64,000 nt of DNA from Magicicada septendecula. Taxonomy: Eukaryota; Arthropoda; Insecta; Hemiptera; Cicadidae. Shown in pieces: positions 45,926-57,492 of the stretch (its first letter is position 1; each line of letters starts with the position of its first letter). The notes under the pieces were generated by a model. That model did no database searches. It was not told where the DNA came from and worked only from the letters and a program-made list of their open reading frames with translations. The stretch lies in the NCBI GenBank assembly GCA_034769895.1, contig CM068372.1, positions 438,220,958 to 438,284,957 of the forward strand, read 5' to 3'. The position numbers and the translations under genes were made by a program.

Positions 45926-46029
45926 CGACAACACAATCGTCATCAAGTCTCTCTGATCAAACGAAGTCTAGCTGTGTTTTCAGAACTTCGGCTCGCCGGT
46001 ATGTAAGCCCGTGATCCAAGGTTGTTGGA

Positions 46030-46072
46030 TGGAAACATTTCGTTCGTGCCTTCGACGGCCATCTTCAGTGCA
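46030..46072 (-). ncRNA. Hammerhead-like motif (family A), left arm
   Basis: Minus strand: CTGAAGA (46068-46062), then GGCCGTCGAAGGCACGAAC and GAAATGT. Stem II is GGCCGT versus ACGAAC, so two pairs are lost compared with the right arm. Confidence 0.45.
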
Positions 46073-46206
46073 GAAGGCTGCAACACACAGACCAAGGTTT
46101 CGCAGTCAGTGACCACTGACTAGTGGCTGTGAGTAGAACACCCATATTTATGACCAACAACTGTGGTCACTGACTGCGAAACCTTGGTCTGTGTGTTGCA
46201 ACCTTC

Positions 46207-46250
46207 TGCACTGAAGATGGCCGTCGAAGGCACGGCCGAAATGTTTCCAT
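46207..46250 (+). ncRNA. Hammerhead-like motif (family A), right arm
   Basis: CTGAAGA (46211-46217), a perfect 6-bp stem II GGCCGT/ACGGCC with a 7-nt loop, then GAAA (46238-46241). The stem III region reads ATGT...ATG. The base after the last U is G, which would block cleavage in the simplest fold, so activity is uncertain. Confidence 0.5.
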
Positions 46251-46265
46251 GCAACAACCTTGGAC

Positions 46266-47051
46266 CAGTGGCGAAGCTAGTAGTTAATGAATGGGTAGGC
46301 AAAATTCTTACCTTAAATTTTTTTAAGGAATCACTAAAACGACGGTAGTTCAAATCGGAAGCTGAGGTAGAGTCTGCTGTTAGCGAATGGTTCCGCAAAT
46401 AGCCGTAAGAATTTTACTAGGAGGGAATCTACAGATTAGTGCAACAGTGGGACTCATGTCTTAATGTTAATGGAGACTTCTTTTAAAATCGTTGAATAAA
46501 AAATGCTTTACAGCCCTAAACGTGTTTTTATTGAACAATCCTTGTATAAGTCATGCACAATAATACAACTGATTAAATTTCAAATTTTTAAACTTGATTA
46601 GTTTCTATATATATGTTTAATGTTACATATAATTCAAATAACAATCTTGATCATCTGTTAGTTCAGCGGTATAACAGGAACACTTTTATTAACCGCATAA
46701 AATAAAAGTTTTTGCATCACAGAAGTGAGACATGCCTCAACGCTCTATGTGTACAGCACGGGACAATACCTCTCTCCCGCACTTCCCTATCGCACCAACA
46801 CATTGCTTACATACGATGTATACAAAAAAACGCTGAGGCAAGTTCACGTTGCCTCATTCGCTTTATGCCGAATCGTACCTGTCACCATCTAGCGGTCGCT
46901 CAGTAAAGCACCTTTCGGTTTAATAAATTCGACACACAGTAACAATGTATAATCTTTACGTTACGTAGTTCATACGTATTTATAATTTCTATTCTAATGA
47001 ATTTTTTAGGGTAGCCATTGCCTCAATTGCCTCCATGTAACTTCGCCACTG
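46266..47051. mobile_element. hAT-type MITE, 786 bp
   Basis: Ends are CAGTGGCGAAGCTA and, reverse complemented, CAGTGGCGAAGTTAC. Flanks CCTTGGAC (46258-46265) and CCCTGGAG (47052-47059) match at six of eight, as for a hAT 8-bp duplication. It interrupts an inverted repeat whose arm continues on both sides, which independently proves the insertion. No transposase frame is present. Confidence 0.85.
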
Positions 47052-47149
47052 CCCTGGAGCATGGCCTTACAGGCCGGCAAGCCGACGTTCTGAAGCCGGC
47101 CGTAAAAGCCTCAGACAGAATTTGAAGTCTACCTGTGTTTGCTCCCCTC

Positions 47150-47412
47150 CATGCAACACACAGATTATCCCAAGGCTGCAGACGATATTCCAGAATCTTT
47201 TTGACACCCCGTAGTATATTAATTACCAGACTAACTACTCATGAGGACACACAGTTCCAGCCGATGACGCAGACGTCAAAAGGCTAGCACGCGATTACTT
47301 CAGCAAGCTCTGCTCACATCTAAAGAACACAGTCAGCCGTCTGTACAATCTATTAGAAGCTACAAAAAGACTGAAAAAACAATCTTGTCTTTCAAACCTG
47401 ATCTTCTAATCT
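47150..47412 (+). pseudogene. Jockey-like LINE C-terminal end
   Basis: The text reads LQTIFQNLFDTP, stop, YINYQTN, then ADDADVKRLARDYFSKLCSH, LKNTVSRLYNLLEATKRLKK. This resembles the Jockey terminal block IQxxQNKxLRxIxxxPWYxxNxxIxxDLxI...YxxKLxxHPNxLxxxLxxxxxxxRLKR. It may be the continuation of the RT relic at 44965-45325, pushed apart by later insertions. Confidence 0.55.
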
Positions 47413-47419
47413 TCTAGCA

Positions 47420-48215
47420 TGACAAATATCTTTAACTAAGTGAGAGCTATCAGTGGGTGGCTTCGTCTTTATATTGTAATTTAGTTTTAACAAATTTAAT
47501 TATTGCTCTGTGAAAGAAGAGAACAGATTGTAAACACTAAATAAATGAAAAAATGTTAAAGGATAGTTTGGAACGTCGCGTCGGGTAGTTGGGCGCTGAC
47601 TGCACACATTAATCTCGTTAGTTACTGGCCTCGCGATAAGCCAACACAAGTCGTTGACGCCAGCCGATGGAATTTAACGTTTAGTAAATCTTCTTTGTGA
47701 ATATTTATGTCCGCTAATCGCGACAGGTATTTATACTGGGCCCAACTACTGCAACGCCCTCGTCCTGTCCTCTCTACTGTTCGTATTTTTGTCTAAATCT
47801 AATAATATATTGTAATAATAATACGCGCGCGCGCTCGGCGAAATCGTAAATCTGACAACAGCAATTTGCATTTTATTGTAATCGCGTCGAGAATTAGTTT
47901 TATACCAAAAACGTTGCTGACATCCGTCGGGGATTTGCTCGGGACCAGGAACACCGGCCACGGTGTGATACCGTTTTTTATGAGATGTGAAAAACCTTCG
48001 CGAATCGATTTCATTATTAAAACACTAATATATCTGTGTCATGTTGCCTGTGTGTATTACGAAATTTTTATATTTTCGTTTATTAACATCAAAGAAATGA
48101 GAGTGTTCTGAGAAATGGTAATGCCTACAGTAACAGCCATATTGAAAGTCCAAGTCACTTACGAGGCTGTGGAACTAAGAGCGGCTAAAACACTGATATT
48201 CCCAACAGCATCTAA
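47420..48215. other. No gene seen
   Basis: Frames at 47746-48111 overlap in opposite strands and lack motifs. Short (GC)n at about 47825-47834. Confidence 0.5.
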
Positions 48216-48219
48216 AAGC

Positions 48220-48810
48220 CGGCTACGCACTGTCCATCGCCGCTGTCCAACATACCTGACGTCGGTGATGGATGTGCGCACCACACTGTTGTACATAAAT
48301 TTTGATGTTATTTCACGGTCCATTATGAATTGTAATTAAAACAAATTAATAATAATAATATTTAAAATAATAACTGCTAATGATATTTGAATGTATTATG
48401 TAAACGAAGGATAAACTAAAATAAATATTAAACTGAAATTTTATCTGAATCGTTACTTATTAAATATAAACTAAACAATGAATGTAACGTAAAATTAAAC
48501 AGTAAACATTTATTAAACTAATGTCCTCTAAAAACGTGGTATTGTACTTGCTCGAAAATGACGATTTAATATACAGCAAGCGTACACATGATCAGACATG
48601 CACGATGCACGATTCCTTGACATCCGTCAACACTATACACTATCCATCCGCACGTCGTGCGGCTTGAGCTGATGGTCTTGCTGGACTCATTTTTTGTCGT
48701 GCACATCCTTCAAAAAATACACGAAGTGAGGATGGATGTCAAAGCTCGCACTGTCGTTTTTGACTTGCTGTCCGTCATGACGTACAGCGGGGATGGTTAG
48801 TGCGTAGCCG
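48220..48810. mobile_element. Element with 27-bp terminal inverted repeats
   Basis: CGGCTACGCACTGTCCATCG at the left end pairs with the right end, whose reverse complement is CGGCTACGCACTAACCATCC; both continue with CCGCTGT. The 590-bp interior has no transposase frame. Target duplication was not resolved, so the superfamily is open. It abuts the hammerhead inverted repeat on its right. Confidence 0.65.
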
Positions 48811-48859
48811 CAAGAGTTGGGCGTCGAGGCTGGCAGATCGCGACGGAATAACTGTTAGT

Positions 48860-48901
48860 ACAGACGTTTCGGCCGCGCCATCGACGGCCATCTTCAGTAC
48901 A
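48860..48901 (-). ncRNA. Hammerhead ribozyme-like motif (family A), well preserved
   Basis: Minus strand: CTGAAGA (48897-48891), stem II GGCCGT/GCGGCC with a short loop, then GAAACGTC (48870 downward). Stem II is nearly perfect. Stem I would be short and wobble-rich. All fixed core bases are present. Confidence 0.55.
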
Positions 48902-48974
48902 ATTTTGAACTATCGCTAACGTAATTACCACAGTACTAACGTTGTGACATCTTACGTTAGCTAAAGCTCAAAAT

Positions 48975-49018
48975 TGCACTGATGATGGGCGTCGATGGTA
49001 CGCCCAAAACGTCTGCTA
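48975..49018 (+). ncRNA. Hammerhead-like motif (family A), GAAA changed
   Basis: CTGATGA (48979-48985) and stem II GGGCGT/ACGCCC are perfect, and GCA/TGC can form stem I. The next bases are AAAACGTC, so the invariant G of GAAA is A, and activity should be lost. Confidence 0.5.
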
Positions 49019-49324
49019 GCGAGTATAGCACTAGATCACGGCCAAACAGCTCTGGATCAGAATTTAACAACTTTGTTCACTATTATTTGTATAGCCTACA
49101 ATTTAGTCAGAAGTATACTTATTTGGTTATATCCGTCTCCTGGTTTCCGAGGCTACTGTTGTAATTGTGAGTTTCTGATTGAGACCACCGTATAAGGCAA
49201 CCAACCCTATGTCGGCTAGATTTGTTATCAACCTTCTCTGGTCTAGATCTGTCGTGGTATGTTATAGGACCACCTCGAAAAGGGTGTGGCTCTCCACCAC
49301 GCACGACGGTCTCGAGTAGATAGA

Positions 49325-49795
49325 GGCTGTCTACTTATGATGAAGATAGAGACATAGAAAATAAGGTGACGAATTTCACAAGAATGTGTGGAACGATTTG
49401 GAGAAAAGAAACCCAAATAAAATTTTATAAAACAATTGCAATACCTACACTACTGTATGGTTCTGAAACTTGGGCCATGAAGAAAACCGATGAACAGAAG
49501 ATACAAATAGCAGAAATGAAATTTCTGAGATAAGTTAAAAGGTGTAATAGACGAGATCATATACGAAATGAAGAGGTAAGAAATGATTTATATATTTTTG
49601 TAGTTAATGGACGGATTAAAGAATACAGAAGAAAATGGATTCAACACATAGATGGAATGGAAAAAAGTAGAATACCGAATATAGCGAAAGATTACAACCA
49701 TAGAGGCAGAAGAAATGTTGGTAGACCTAAGAAAAGGTGGACTGTGGGATATAAACAGGCCGCTAAAAGCTAAAACCGTTAAGAAGATGATGGTT
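49325..49795 (+). pseudogene. LINE tail, fairly well preserved
   Basis: Blocks: ENKVTNFTRMCGTIW, KETQIKFYKTIAIPTLLYGS, ETWAMKKTDEQKIQIAEMKF, stop after LR, then KRCNRRDHIRNEEVRNDLYI, VNGRIKEYRRKWIQHIDGME, KSRIPNIAKDYNHRGRRNVG, RPKKRW. It ends near AAGAAGATGATG. Only one or two stops interrupt it. Confidence 0.85.
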
Positions 49796-49799
49796 TGGT

Positions 49800-52600
49800 T
49801 GAATTTGATAGCCTTTCCTGTGCTCTACTTAATCTTCAATTATCTTGTAAAAAATTGTTAATTTCTAAAATTACCTTTTGCCTTCGGCAGAGTAACAGGT
49901 AGTATTAAATAAATTAGTACAGAAATCGATAACTTTGAGGAGAATTTATCAATTGAGTTATTTTTAAACACAAAAAGTTTCTGCGGATTTATATTTAAAT
50001 TCCTAAAAACTGAAATTTAGAAAATCCATTGTGCAGGGCGTGATCAGTACTTAGCTGCCGCTCTTAGTCCTTACTGCCCGGGTGCCAAAAATACCTTTAA
50101 CCGCCCTTTCCTTAAGACGTCACTGTTTGGTTTGCAAAAACAGACGTTAAGGACGGTGGGAAAACAATAGTTACATCAACAATGCAACAAGTAATGTTAC
50201 TGTCGGGACCAGGTGGAAAAAAAAAGCGAAGAACATGAAGCGATCGAGTTGGCAGTGAAATAACTGAAAGTTGTCAGCTTAATGACAACGAAATCAGACA
50301 CCAATAATACAAATGCGCTTCAACCGTACCTTATGTCATCAGTGAAATCAGGAGAAATATTATTGTAATAATGGTGAAAAAACTAAACAGGGGGAAGGAA
50401 GATAAACGGCGGTCGAATGACAGCAATACTGAGGGTTGCGGAGACACCCCCTAGTAGTGCGTGTGTTTTTTTTTAACCACTAAACACACATTTGTATCCC
50501 TCTCCGTTAATATCATTCTGTCGGCCGAATAGTGCGGGTTAGTTTACTCCTTGAATAGATTTGTAAACAAAAAATTTAGAATATTAGAAGCAGCTATCAA
50601 ATTCTACAGGAACACATACAGAGACTAACATTTTTTAAGTCAATTTTGTTGTATTAACTAATGCACATAAATGCTAGTAAAACATTGCATACAAAATATA
50701 TCGAAAACCCATTATTACTGACAGCACTATAGGCCTACACACAGACTATCATCGTTCAGTGTATTAAAGATTTGGCTGCACTTAGCCGTTCTATTTATAG
50801 ATTACTACAATACTGCTTGATGACACTGGTTTCCAGGAAGAGTTAAAAATACAATTTTTAATATCTCTAATAGGCCTAATATCTCTATATTATACAAAAT
50901 ATCTCTAACGGATTCAAGAGTTCATTGGTTGGGAAACTTCTAAAGTCTAAAAGTTTAGAATCCCCTCTCCCAAAAAAAAGAGAATGTTCAAAATGTGCAC
51001 CAGCTGCTTTTGGTCAAATGATGCCTAAAATTATACATGTAACAAACTTTTTTTACACTGTAAGGTCCACAGGTCAAGGCAGTGTCGGTCAGTTGCGACC
51101 AAACTACGTTTATATGTGTTCTTATCCGGTCAGATACGTCCCACACTATCCCTTGGTCTCAACTGACCGAATCCGCGACAACTAGTAGAAACGTTCTTGT
51201 TGTTCCACACTTCGAACTATAGATGATTATAAGTTTTGTTATACGGTGGACCCACATGTGATATCGTCCACCGGAGCTACGAGCGGAGCGAACAGAAATG
51301 ACTCGTCAGGCCGGCCGCACACTAGGGAGACATTTTGTTTCGCGACAGAACCGTTTTGACGCATCGTGTTGCAAAGCATCGCTTCGGTGGAGAGAGGTTA
51401 ACTGGCCTAGGTTTAAAAGAAGAGATTTTAAACAGTCTTTGGGAGAACGTATTCTGTTTAGTTTATATAATTTTAGTAGTTGCCACAGCTATAAGGAGAG
51501 GTTAGTATTCAAGATGGGGTGAATTAAGTAAGCCTAGTAGAGGGACCTGTAAAGAATACTGCAGGAGGCCCCCGAAGAAAGAGTTACGCCATTGGAGACA
51601 CTGAAAGACAGAGATGTTGGAGAAATTTGGATAGGTAAGAGAAAATGGTTGACGAAAGCGGGGTATAGTAGAAGTATAATACATTAATATACTACTAATA
51701 ATTTATTTTCATACATTTTATATATTACGCTTATTAGTATTACTGTATATGATTGTTGTGATTCTTTCCTCCATCTTTTCCTTCACATTGTCAAACTATC
51801 TCAACTGGTCCTCTTCTGGCACTAATACAACCATGTGTTTAAAATCTCTACGTGAAAGGCTTCAGTTTTATTCTGATCATTCTCGTTTCATCTTTTTCTT
51901 TAAACTCCATTTCTAATTGATTCAAGCCTTTTGAGATAGTGTAATGTTTAAATACGATAAAATAGTTTTTATTAAGTCGGGAAATGTTTTTGAATATTCT
52001 AAAATTATTTTAGAGTAACAGTGAATATTATATTGACAATACAAAACTGGAAAATAAATGACAGGCTATTCTGCTCACTCAAAAATAGAAACCGCAGACA
52101 CAGACAGAAAAAAAGATGAAAACGTATAATAGTCTGGCATAACAAAAAAGCACAAGAACTCATGACTAAGGATGTGGCTCCCTCCTGTCACTTGTCCATT
52201 TATCTCTGCTCCCCTGTTTTCTCCCATTTTCGTTTTTTCTTTCAACGCCATATTTCTCGTTTTATTGACGTAACGTGCGCCACATCGCTATTTCTGCTTT
52301 ATAGACCCCAAATAAATAAAGCAAAAAGAAAACGTCCCATTAGTCGAGTTTATTCGAATAACTTCCTTACAAAAACTGAACAACTTCTTACAGTTTTGTT
52401 CGCAGCTAAACTAAAGATCAATAGTTTTGTAATATCTGTGACTGTAAACGCGTAGCAACGCATTCGAGTTCTCTTAATTTTGAATTTTTTTCGCTTGGCA
52501 GATCTGATAAAGTTGTTTCTTAATTCAAGAAATGGGGGGAACAATTTTTTTTACCCGACTAAGCAAGAAGGATTGTATTATGTTTGAGTGTAGCGCACGT
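49800..52600. other. No gene seen over 2.8 kb
   Basis: Frames at 50925-51185, 51298-51522, 51502-51684 and 52162-52455 have no recognised motif. No inverted ends or LINE blocks were found. Confidence 0.5.
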
Positions 52601-52636
52601 CAGTATCCTTAGCAATAACTGCAAAACGACTGTGCA

Positions 52637-52841
52637 GATTTGGCAAAGAGGACTCAATTGGTCTCTTCGAAGCAAGTATCCCAGGTCACATTTTCAGCAT
52701 TAGAAAACAACACCTTCGAAGCAGTATTGTCTAGGCCTATACAAAATTGGCAATTTTCAGTAGCCATCGAGGAAGTTGTACTGTTGGCCGTTGCCAGCGA
52801 CTTTAGGTACACAAAGTATCCGGAAATCTTAATTAACGGTA
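52637..52841 (+). other. Possible orphan exon (unrecognised protein)
   Basis: An open frame follows TGTGCAG (possible 3' splice site) and runs 68 codons to AACG|GTAAGTAAA, a near-ideal 5' splice site. The protein text (for example VTFSALENNTFEAVLSRP, then NWQFSVAIEEVVLLAVASDF and RYTKYPEILING) is mixed hydrophobic/polar and not repeat-like, unlike every other frame in the window. I do not recognise it. It could be an exon of a long-intron gene on the plus strand or a chance frame. Confidence 0.3.
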
Positions 52842-54388
52842 AGTAAATTAATCTTTACCTACTGACCTCGGATGATATGGGCATATTGTTAGGAAAATAA
52901 TCTGCTTTAAAAAGTCAACGAAAAATACTTTAGCAACGAAAGTAGAGATTTTTTAACTATCAAAATTTGGAAGGATACGGAGACGAAGTTGATGATTTGT
53001 TACTTCCATGTTCCGTAATGAAATGGAAGTATGGCGATCGTGAGAAAAATCGTGTTCCAGATAAGGGATGATTCTGATTGGACTACCCTCAAAACATGAA
53101 GAAAATTCATTTTCCGATAAGTGTCTGTGTGTTTGTATGTAGAATTATTATTATGGCGAACGATAACTGTCGCAAATTCTAACAGAATCAAATAATGTTT
53201 TGCATATTTGCCCGAATTGTGGAGGACTGAAGGCCTATTGATTTTGGTGAAGATCGGTTAATGCGGAGGGGTTGTTTACCTGCAACGTTTTACGTTTCAA
53301 CACGAGTAAAGTACTTATTTTTGATAAATAAAGTACTCTGGAAAAAAGGTCATAATAATCCACTGTAAAAAGTTAGATAAAATATCTGTAAAGGTAAAGG
53401 GTAGTTGAAGGGGAGGGGTAATTTTCTATATATAAAAATAGTAATTGAGTAAGGGAGGGGGTAATTTTTTTGGAATTAGCTTACGGATGTCCAATAAACT
53501 ACTTTATTTTGAAGGATAAGGTACCCTTAGTAATTGCATATAATGAAACTATTACTCAATGAAAGTGTAAATATAAAAAATGGGGTTGTCCGGTTAATGA
53601 GGAGGGGTAGTTTCCCTGCATTGTTCTGTAGTTTAACAAGAGTAATCTTTATTTTGATAAATAAATGCCCTGAAAATAAAGTCATGTTAATCCACTGTAA
53701 TATGGTAAATGAGATATCTATTAATAGAGAGGGTAGTTGAAGGGGGGGGGGGCGATTTTTTGTAAATTATTTTGCTGATATTAAGTAAAGTATGAGTATT
53801 TAATTTTGAAGGATACGATACCTTAGCAATTACATATGATAAAACTATTACTCTATGAAAGTGTAAATATCATTAATGGTGGTGATTGGTTGAGGAGGAA
53901 GGACAATGATCTGCGTAGGTCAGTTTCTTTATAAGAATAAGGTACCTAATTTTTATAGATAAACTAACTCGAAAATATCATTATATTAAATGAATTCCCC
54001 ATAATAACAAAAATATCTACAAATAGTGAAAATAGTTTGAGGATAGGGGATATTTTTTTTAGAAAATAACGAAACGAATTGAAGTAACTGATTTTAAATA
54101 TAAATTTTAGAACATAGAAGTCATGTATAGCTCTCCATATTGATTTTTTTACTTGGGATGGACGAAGAAAAAACGTCATCAAAACCAAAATAGCTAAAGC
54201 TATTTATCAGCAAAACATTTGTTGTGTTTTATCAGCAAAACATTTGGTTTTGTCAAATTTTAGATTATACGAGGTGATAGGAAGAAATTTCTGAAGTTAT
54301 GTATTTGGAGCACTGTGTAATATCGATCCAATAACGTGGTCTTTCTCTTACTCTGACTTCAAATGCTTTCCATTCGGTTATTCAGCTG

Positions 54389-55040
54389 GTGTTTCTAACC
54401 GGCTCCATTCGACGAACATGCCTCAGAAATGTTATTATTATTTTCTTTGCCAATAATACTACAGTATTACATTCTTGTATCATTTCAAATATACATCATT
54501 GTACACCACAACGTGTAAAGTCGACTGGGTTTTCCGACATTACAATTAGTGTTAATACGAAATCATCTCACTACGGAGTTTCGCCATGTACAATACGAAC
54601 GATTCCATTAAGCAGACAAAATGGAATTTATTACGAACATACGAATGTCGGAGAATCTGATCGTGATATGGGTTGCACTGTACATTATAATATCCGCATT
54701 ACCCTGTGTCTGTCACTTGCATCGCCATCGTATCGATTGGATATGCAGCAGTTGTATTGTTCGTGTAATTGTTTTGGCACCACTGAACGAGTTCTCGCAT
54801 TATTTACAGCAATACAAACCCGATTTAGAGACTCTTGTCATTGTTTTTGATATAATCACCGCGCTTTCTGTTCTCCCTCGTGTGGTACCTAAACGCTCTC
54901 CTCTCTCTCGGCGATCGTATCGTCCAAACTGTGTTATTCCCCCCCTTCCTCGTTGTATGCCACTATTTTTACTTCCATGTTTCGTTAGGAAATGGAAGTA
55001 TGGTGATGGCGAAAACAATCGTGTTCGAGATAAGGGGTGA
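54389..55040 (+). other. Unrecognised frames between repeat modules
   Basis: Frames of 153 and 139 codons overlap here in different phases. They sit in a segment with less repeat similarity, but the second ends inside the repeat word GGAAATGGAAGTATGG. I see no domain. Confidence 0.25.
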
Positions 55041-55089
55041 TTCTGATTTTACTACCCTCAAAACATGAAGAAAAGTAATTTTTCGGAAA

Positions 55090-55120
<31 letters not shown>

Positions 55121-55432
55121 AGTCTGTCTGTGTGTAGAATTTTTATTTCTATGGGAAACGATAACTGCCGCAAATTCAAACAGAATAAAATACCTTTTTG
55201 CATACATCCCTGAATTGTAGAGCACGCAAAGTCTATTGATTCTGGTGAAGATCGGTTAAGGGAAAGGGGTAGTTTACCAGCAACATTTTATGTTTTAACG
55301 AGAGTAATTTTTACTTCCATGTTCCTTAAGGAAATGGAAGTATGGTGATGCCAAAAAAAATCGTGTTCGAGATTATTGCAGATTCTGATTGTATTACACT
55401 CAAAACATGAAAAAAGTAATTTTTCGAAAAGA

Positions 55433-55468
<36 letters not shown>

Positions 55469-55472
55469 TTTT

Positions 55473-56310
55473 TTCTATAGCAAACGATAACAGTCGCAAA
55501 TTCAAACAGAATCAAACAATTTTTTGCATACAGCCCTGAATTGTAGAGTTCTCAAGACCTATTGTTTTTGTTGAAAATCGGTTTAGTTAAAGGGGTAGTT
55601 TACCTGCAGCGTTTTATGTTTTAACATGGGAATTTTTTTCTATGACGAATGATAACTGTTGTAAATTCAATCAGAATCTAATAATGTTTTGCATACCTTC
55701 CTGAGCTATAGAGACATCAATGTCTGTTGATTTTGGTGAAGATCGGTTAAGGGATAGGTGTAGTTCACCTGCCACATTTTATCTTTTAACAAGCCTAATG
55801 GTTTCTATGACGAACGATAACTGCCACACATTCAAACAGAATCGAATATTGTTTTACATGCATCCCTGAATTGTAGAGTACTCAAGACCTATTGATTTTG
55901 GTGAAGATCAGTTAAGAGAAAGGTGTAGCTTACCTGCAACCTTTTATGTGATAACAAGGGTAATTTTTTCTATGACGAACGATAACTGCCGTAAATTCAA
56001 ACATAATCAAATAAGCTTTAGCATACATCCCTAAATTGTGGAGTACTCAAGGCCTTTTGATTTTGGTGAAGATTGATTAAGGGAAAGGGGTAGTTTACCT
56101 GCAACATTTTATGTTGTAACAAGAGAAATTGTTTCATGACGAACGATAACTGCTGTAAATTAAAACAGAATCAAATAATTTTTTACATATGTGCCTGAGT
56201 TGTAGAGGACTCAAGGCTTATTGATTTTGGTGAAGATCGTTTTGGGGGGAAAGGGTAGTATACCTGAAACATTTTTTGTTGTAACAAGAGTAAAGTACTT
56301 AATTTTGATA
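55473..56310 (+). repeat. 165-bp tandem repeats of module 1
   Basis: The word GATAAC(T/A)G recurs at 55486, 55651, 55816, 55981 and 56145, a period of 165 or 164 bp, each time with AATCxAATAAT, TTGATTTTGGTGAAGATCGG and TTTTATGTTxTAAC in register. Single copies occur near 53162, 55160, 56970 and 57603. A period of 165 bp is in the range of animal satellites. Confidence 0.9.
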
Positions 56311-56493
56311 AATAAAGTATCCTGATAAGAATATCTTAATAATCCACTGTTGAAACGTAGATGAAATATCTATAAATGAAGAGGCTAGTTGAACGGGGTG
56401 GGGGTAATTTTCTATAAATGAAAATTATAGATGGAGGGGGAGGGGATAATTTTTTATATATGTACTACGTTATCGGCAACAAAGAAGTAGTTT

Positions 56494-56664
56494 GTTGTTA
56501 AAATTCCTTCCCGTCCTGTTTGGCCGTAGACCAAAGTTTTCTGCAAAACCAGACGTTTCGGCAGTGCCGTCGACAGCCATCATCAGTGAAAATCGAGTGA
56601 GATAACGTGTGGTGGTATATGTTAGTGACCACAGTACTGTGGTTAAGACTGAAGCAATAAGTGG
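56494..56664 (-). mobile_element. Hammerhead element family A, copy 1, 171 bp with target duplication
   Basis: It is flanked by AAAGAAGTAGTTT at 56481-56493 and 56665-56677, an exact 13-bp direct repeat. On the minus strand it runs: a CCACAGTACTGTGG palindrome, TCACTAAC, the hammerhead core, GTCTGGTTTTGCAG, GGCCAAACAG, and an end at TTTTAACAAC. It has no open frame and no poly(A). The unit lacking it near 54060 shows a single GAAGTA, which looks like an empty site. Confidence 0.75.
56546..56592 (-). ncRNA. Hammerhead ribozyme-like motif, canonical CTGATGA core
   Basis: Minus strand: TCA before CTGATGA (56586-56580), stem II GGCTGT/ACTGCC with one mismatch, GAAA (56559-56556), then CGTCTGG. 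The canonical core and GAAACGTC are intact. TCA/TGG gives a short stem I. Stem III is the four-base palindrome ACGT, which can pair only between two copies. Confidence 0.6.
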
Positions 56665-56879
56665 AAAGAAGTAGTTTCTATGGAACCATTTCATTTCATA
56701 AATGATTTAAAATATAAACCTTAGAACATGGAAGTCATGTATGGTTCTCCATACCGATATTTACTTCCTTGTTTCATAAGGAAATGGAAGAATGGTGATG
56801 GCGAAAAAAATCGTGTTCGAGATAACGGCTGATTCTGATTGTACTACCCTCAAAACACGAAGAAAAGTCATTTTCCGAA

Positions 56880-56914
<35 letters not shown>

Positions 56915-57331
56915 TGTCTGTCTGTCTATCTGTGTATCTGTGTGCTTGTGTAGAATTTTTTCTATGCCAACAATAACAGCCGCAAATTCAAACAGAATCA
57001 AATAATTTTTTACATATATGCCTGAGCTGTAGAGCACTCAAGGCCTATTAATTTTGGTATAGATCGGTTACAGGGAAATGGTAGTTTACCTGCAACGTTT
57101 TATGTTTTAACAAGAGTAAAGTACTTAATTTTGACAAATAAAGTATCCTGATAAGAAGATCATAATAATCCACTGTAGAAACGAAGATGAAATATCTATA
57201 AATAAAAAGGTTAGTTTGGACGGGGTGGGGGTAATTTTCTATAAATGAAATTTACTGTTGAAGGGGGTGGGGATAATTTTTATTATTTATATGTCACGTG
57301 TACTGCGTTATCGGCAACAAAGAAGTAGTTT

Positions 57332-57492
57332 GTTGTTAAAATTCTTTCCTGGGCTGTTTGGGCTTGATCCAATGTTTTCTACAAAACCAGACGTTTCGGC
57401 ATTGCTATCGACTGCCATCATCAGTAAAAACTGAGTGCACTATTGTGAGGTGGTATACGTTAGTGATCACAGTACTGTGGTTAAGGCTGAAG
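57332..57492 (-). mobile_element. Hammerhead element family A, copy 2, 161 bp
   Basis: AAAGAAGTAGTTT at 57319-57331 and 57493-57505 flanks it exactly. It shares its flanks with copies 1 and 3, so the element was inserted once and then multiplied with the surrounding tandem unit. The hammerhead at about 57385-57430 (minus) reads CTGATGA, stem II GGCAGT/AATGCC, GAAACGTC. Confidence 0.75.

Larger units (their letters stand above)
45977..47095. repeat. Hammerhead inverted repeat, right arm split by a MITE
   Basis: 46015-46116 and 46163-46264 pair without indels (coordinate sums are constant at 92279). The left arm continues outward to about 45977 (GATCACGGGC, CGGCGAGCCGA, GTTCTGAA). Its partner is found on the far side of the 46266-47051 insertion at 47055-47095 (GCATGGCC, CGGCAAGCCGA, GTTCTGAA). 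The original arms were therefore about 140 bp. Confidence 0.88.
48853..49065. repeat. Hammerhead inverted repeat (family A)
   Basis: The left arm (48853-48935) and right arm (48945-49022) share, in inverted order, the hammerhead, CAATTTTGA, and GCTAACGTAA. The right arm continues with GATCACGGCC, AACAGCTCTGGA and ATTTAACAAC to about 49065. That is the 3' end of the family A elements at 56494-58098. The pair is thus one family A element with a partial inverted duplicate. Confidence 0.8.

Noticed and set aside
55486-56310. CRISPR-like regular spacing of 165 bp
   Set aside because: Whole units are similar, not short repeats with unique spacers; this is an ordinary tandem satellite in a eukaryotic genome.
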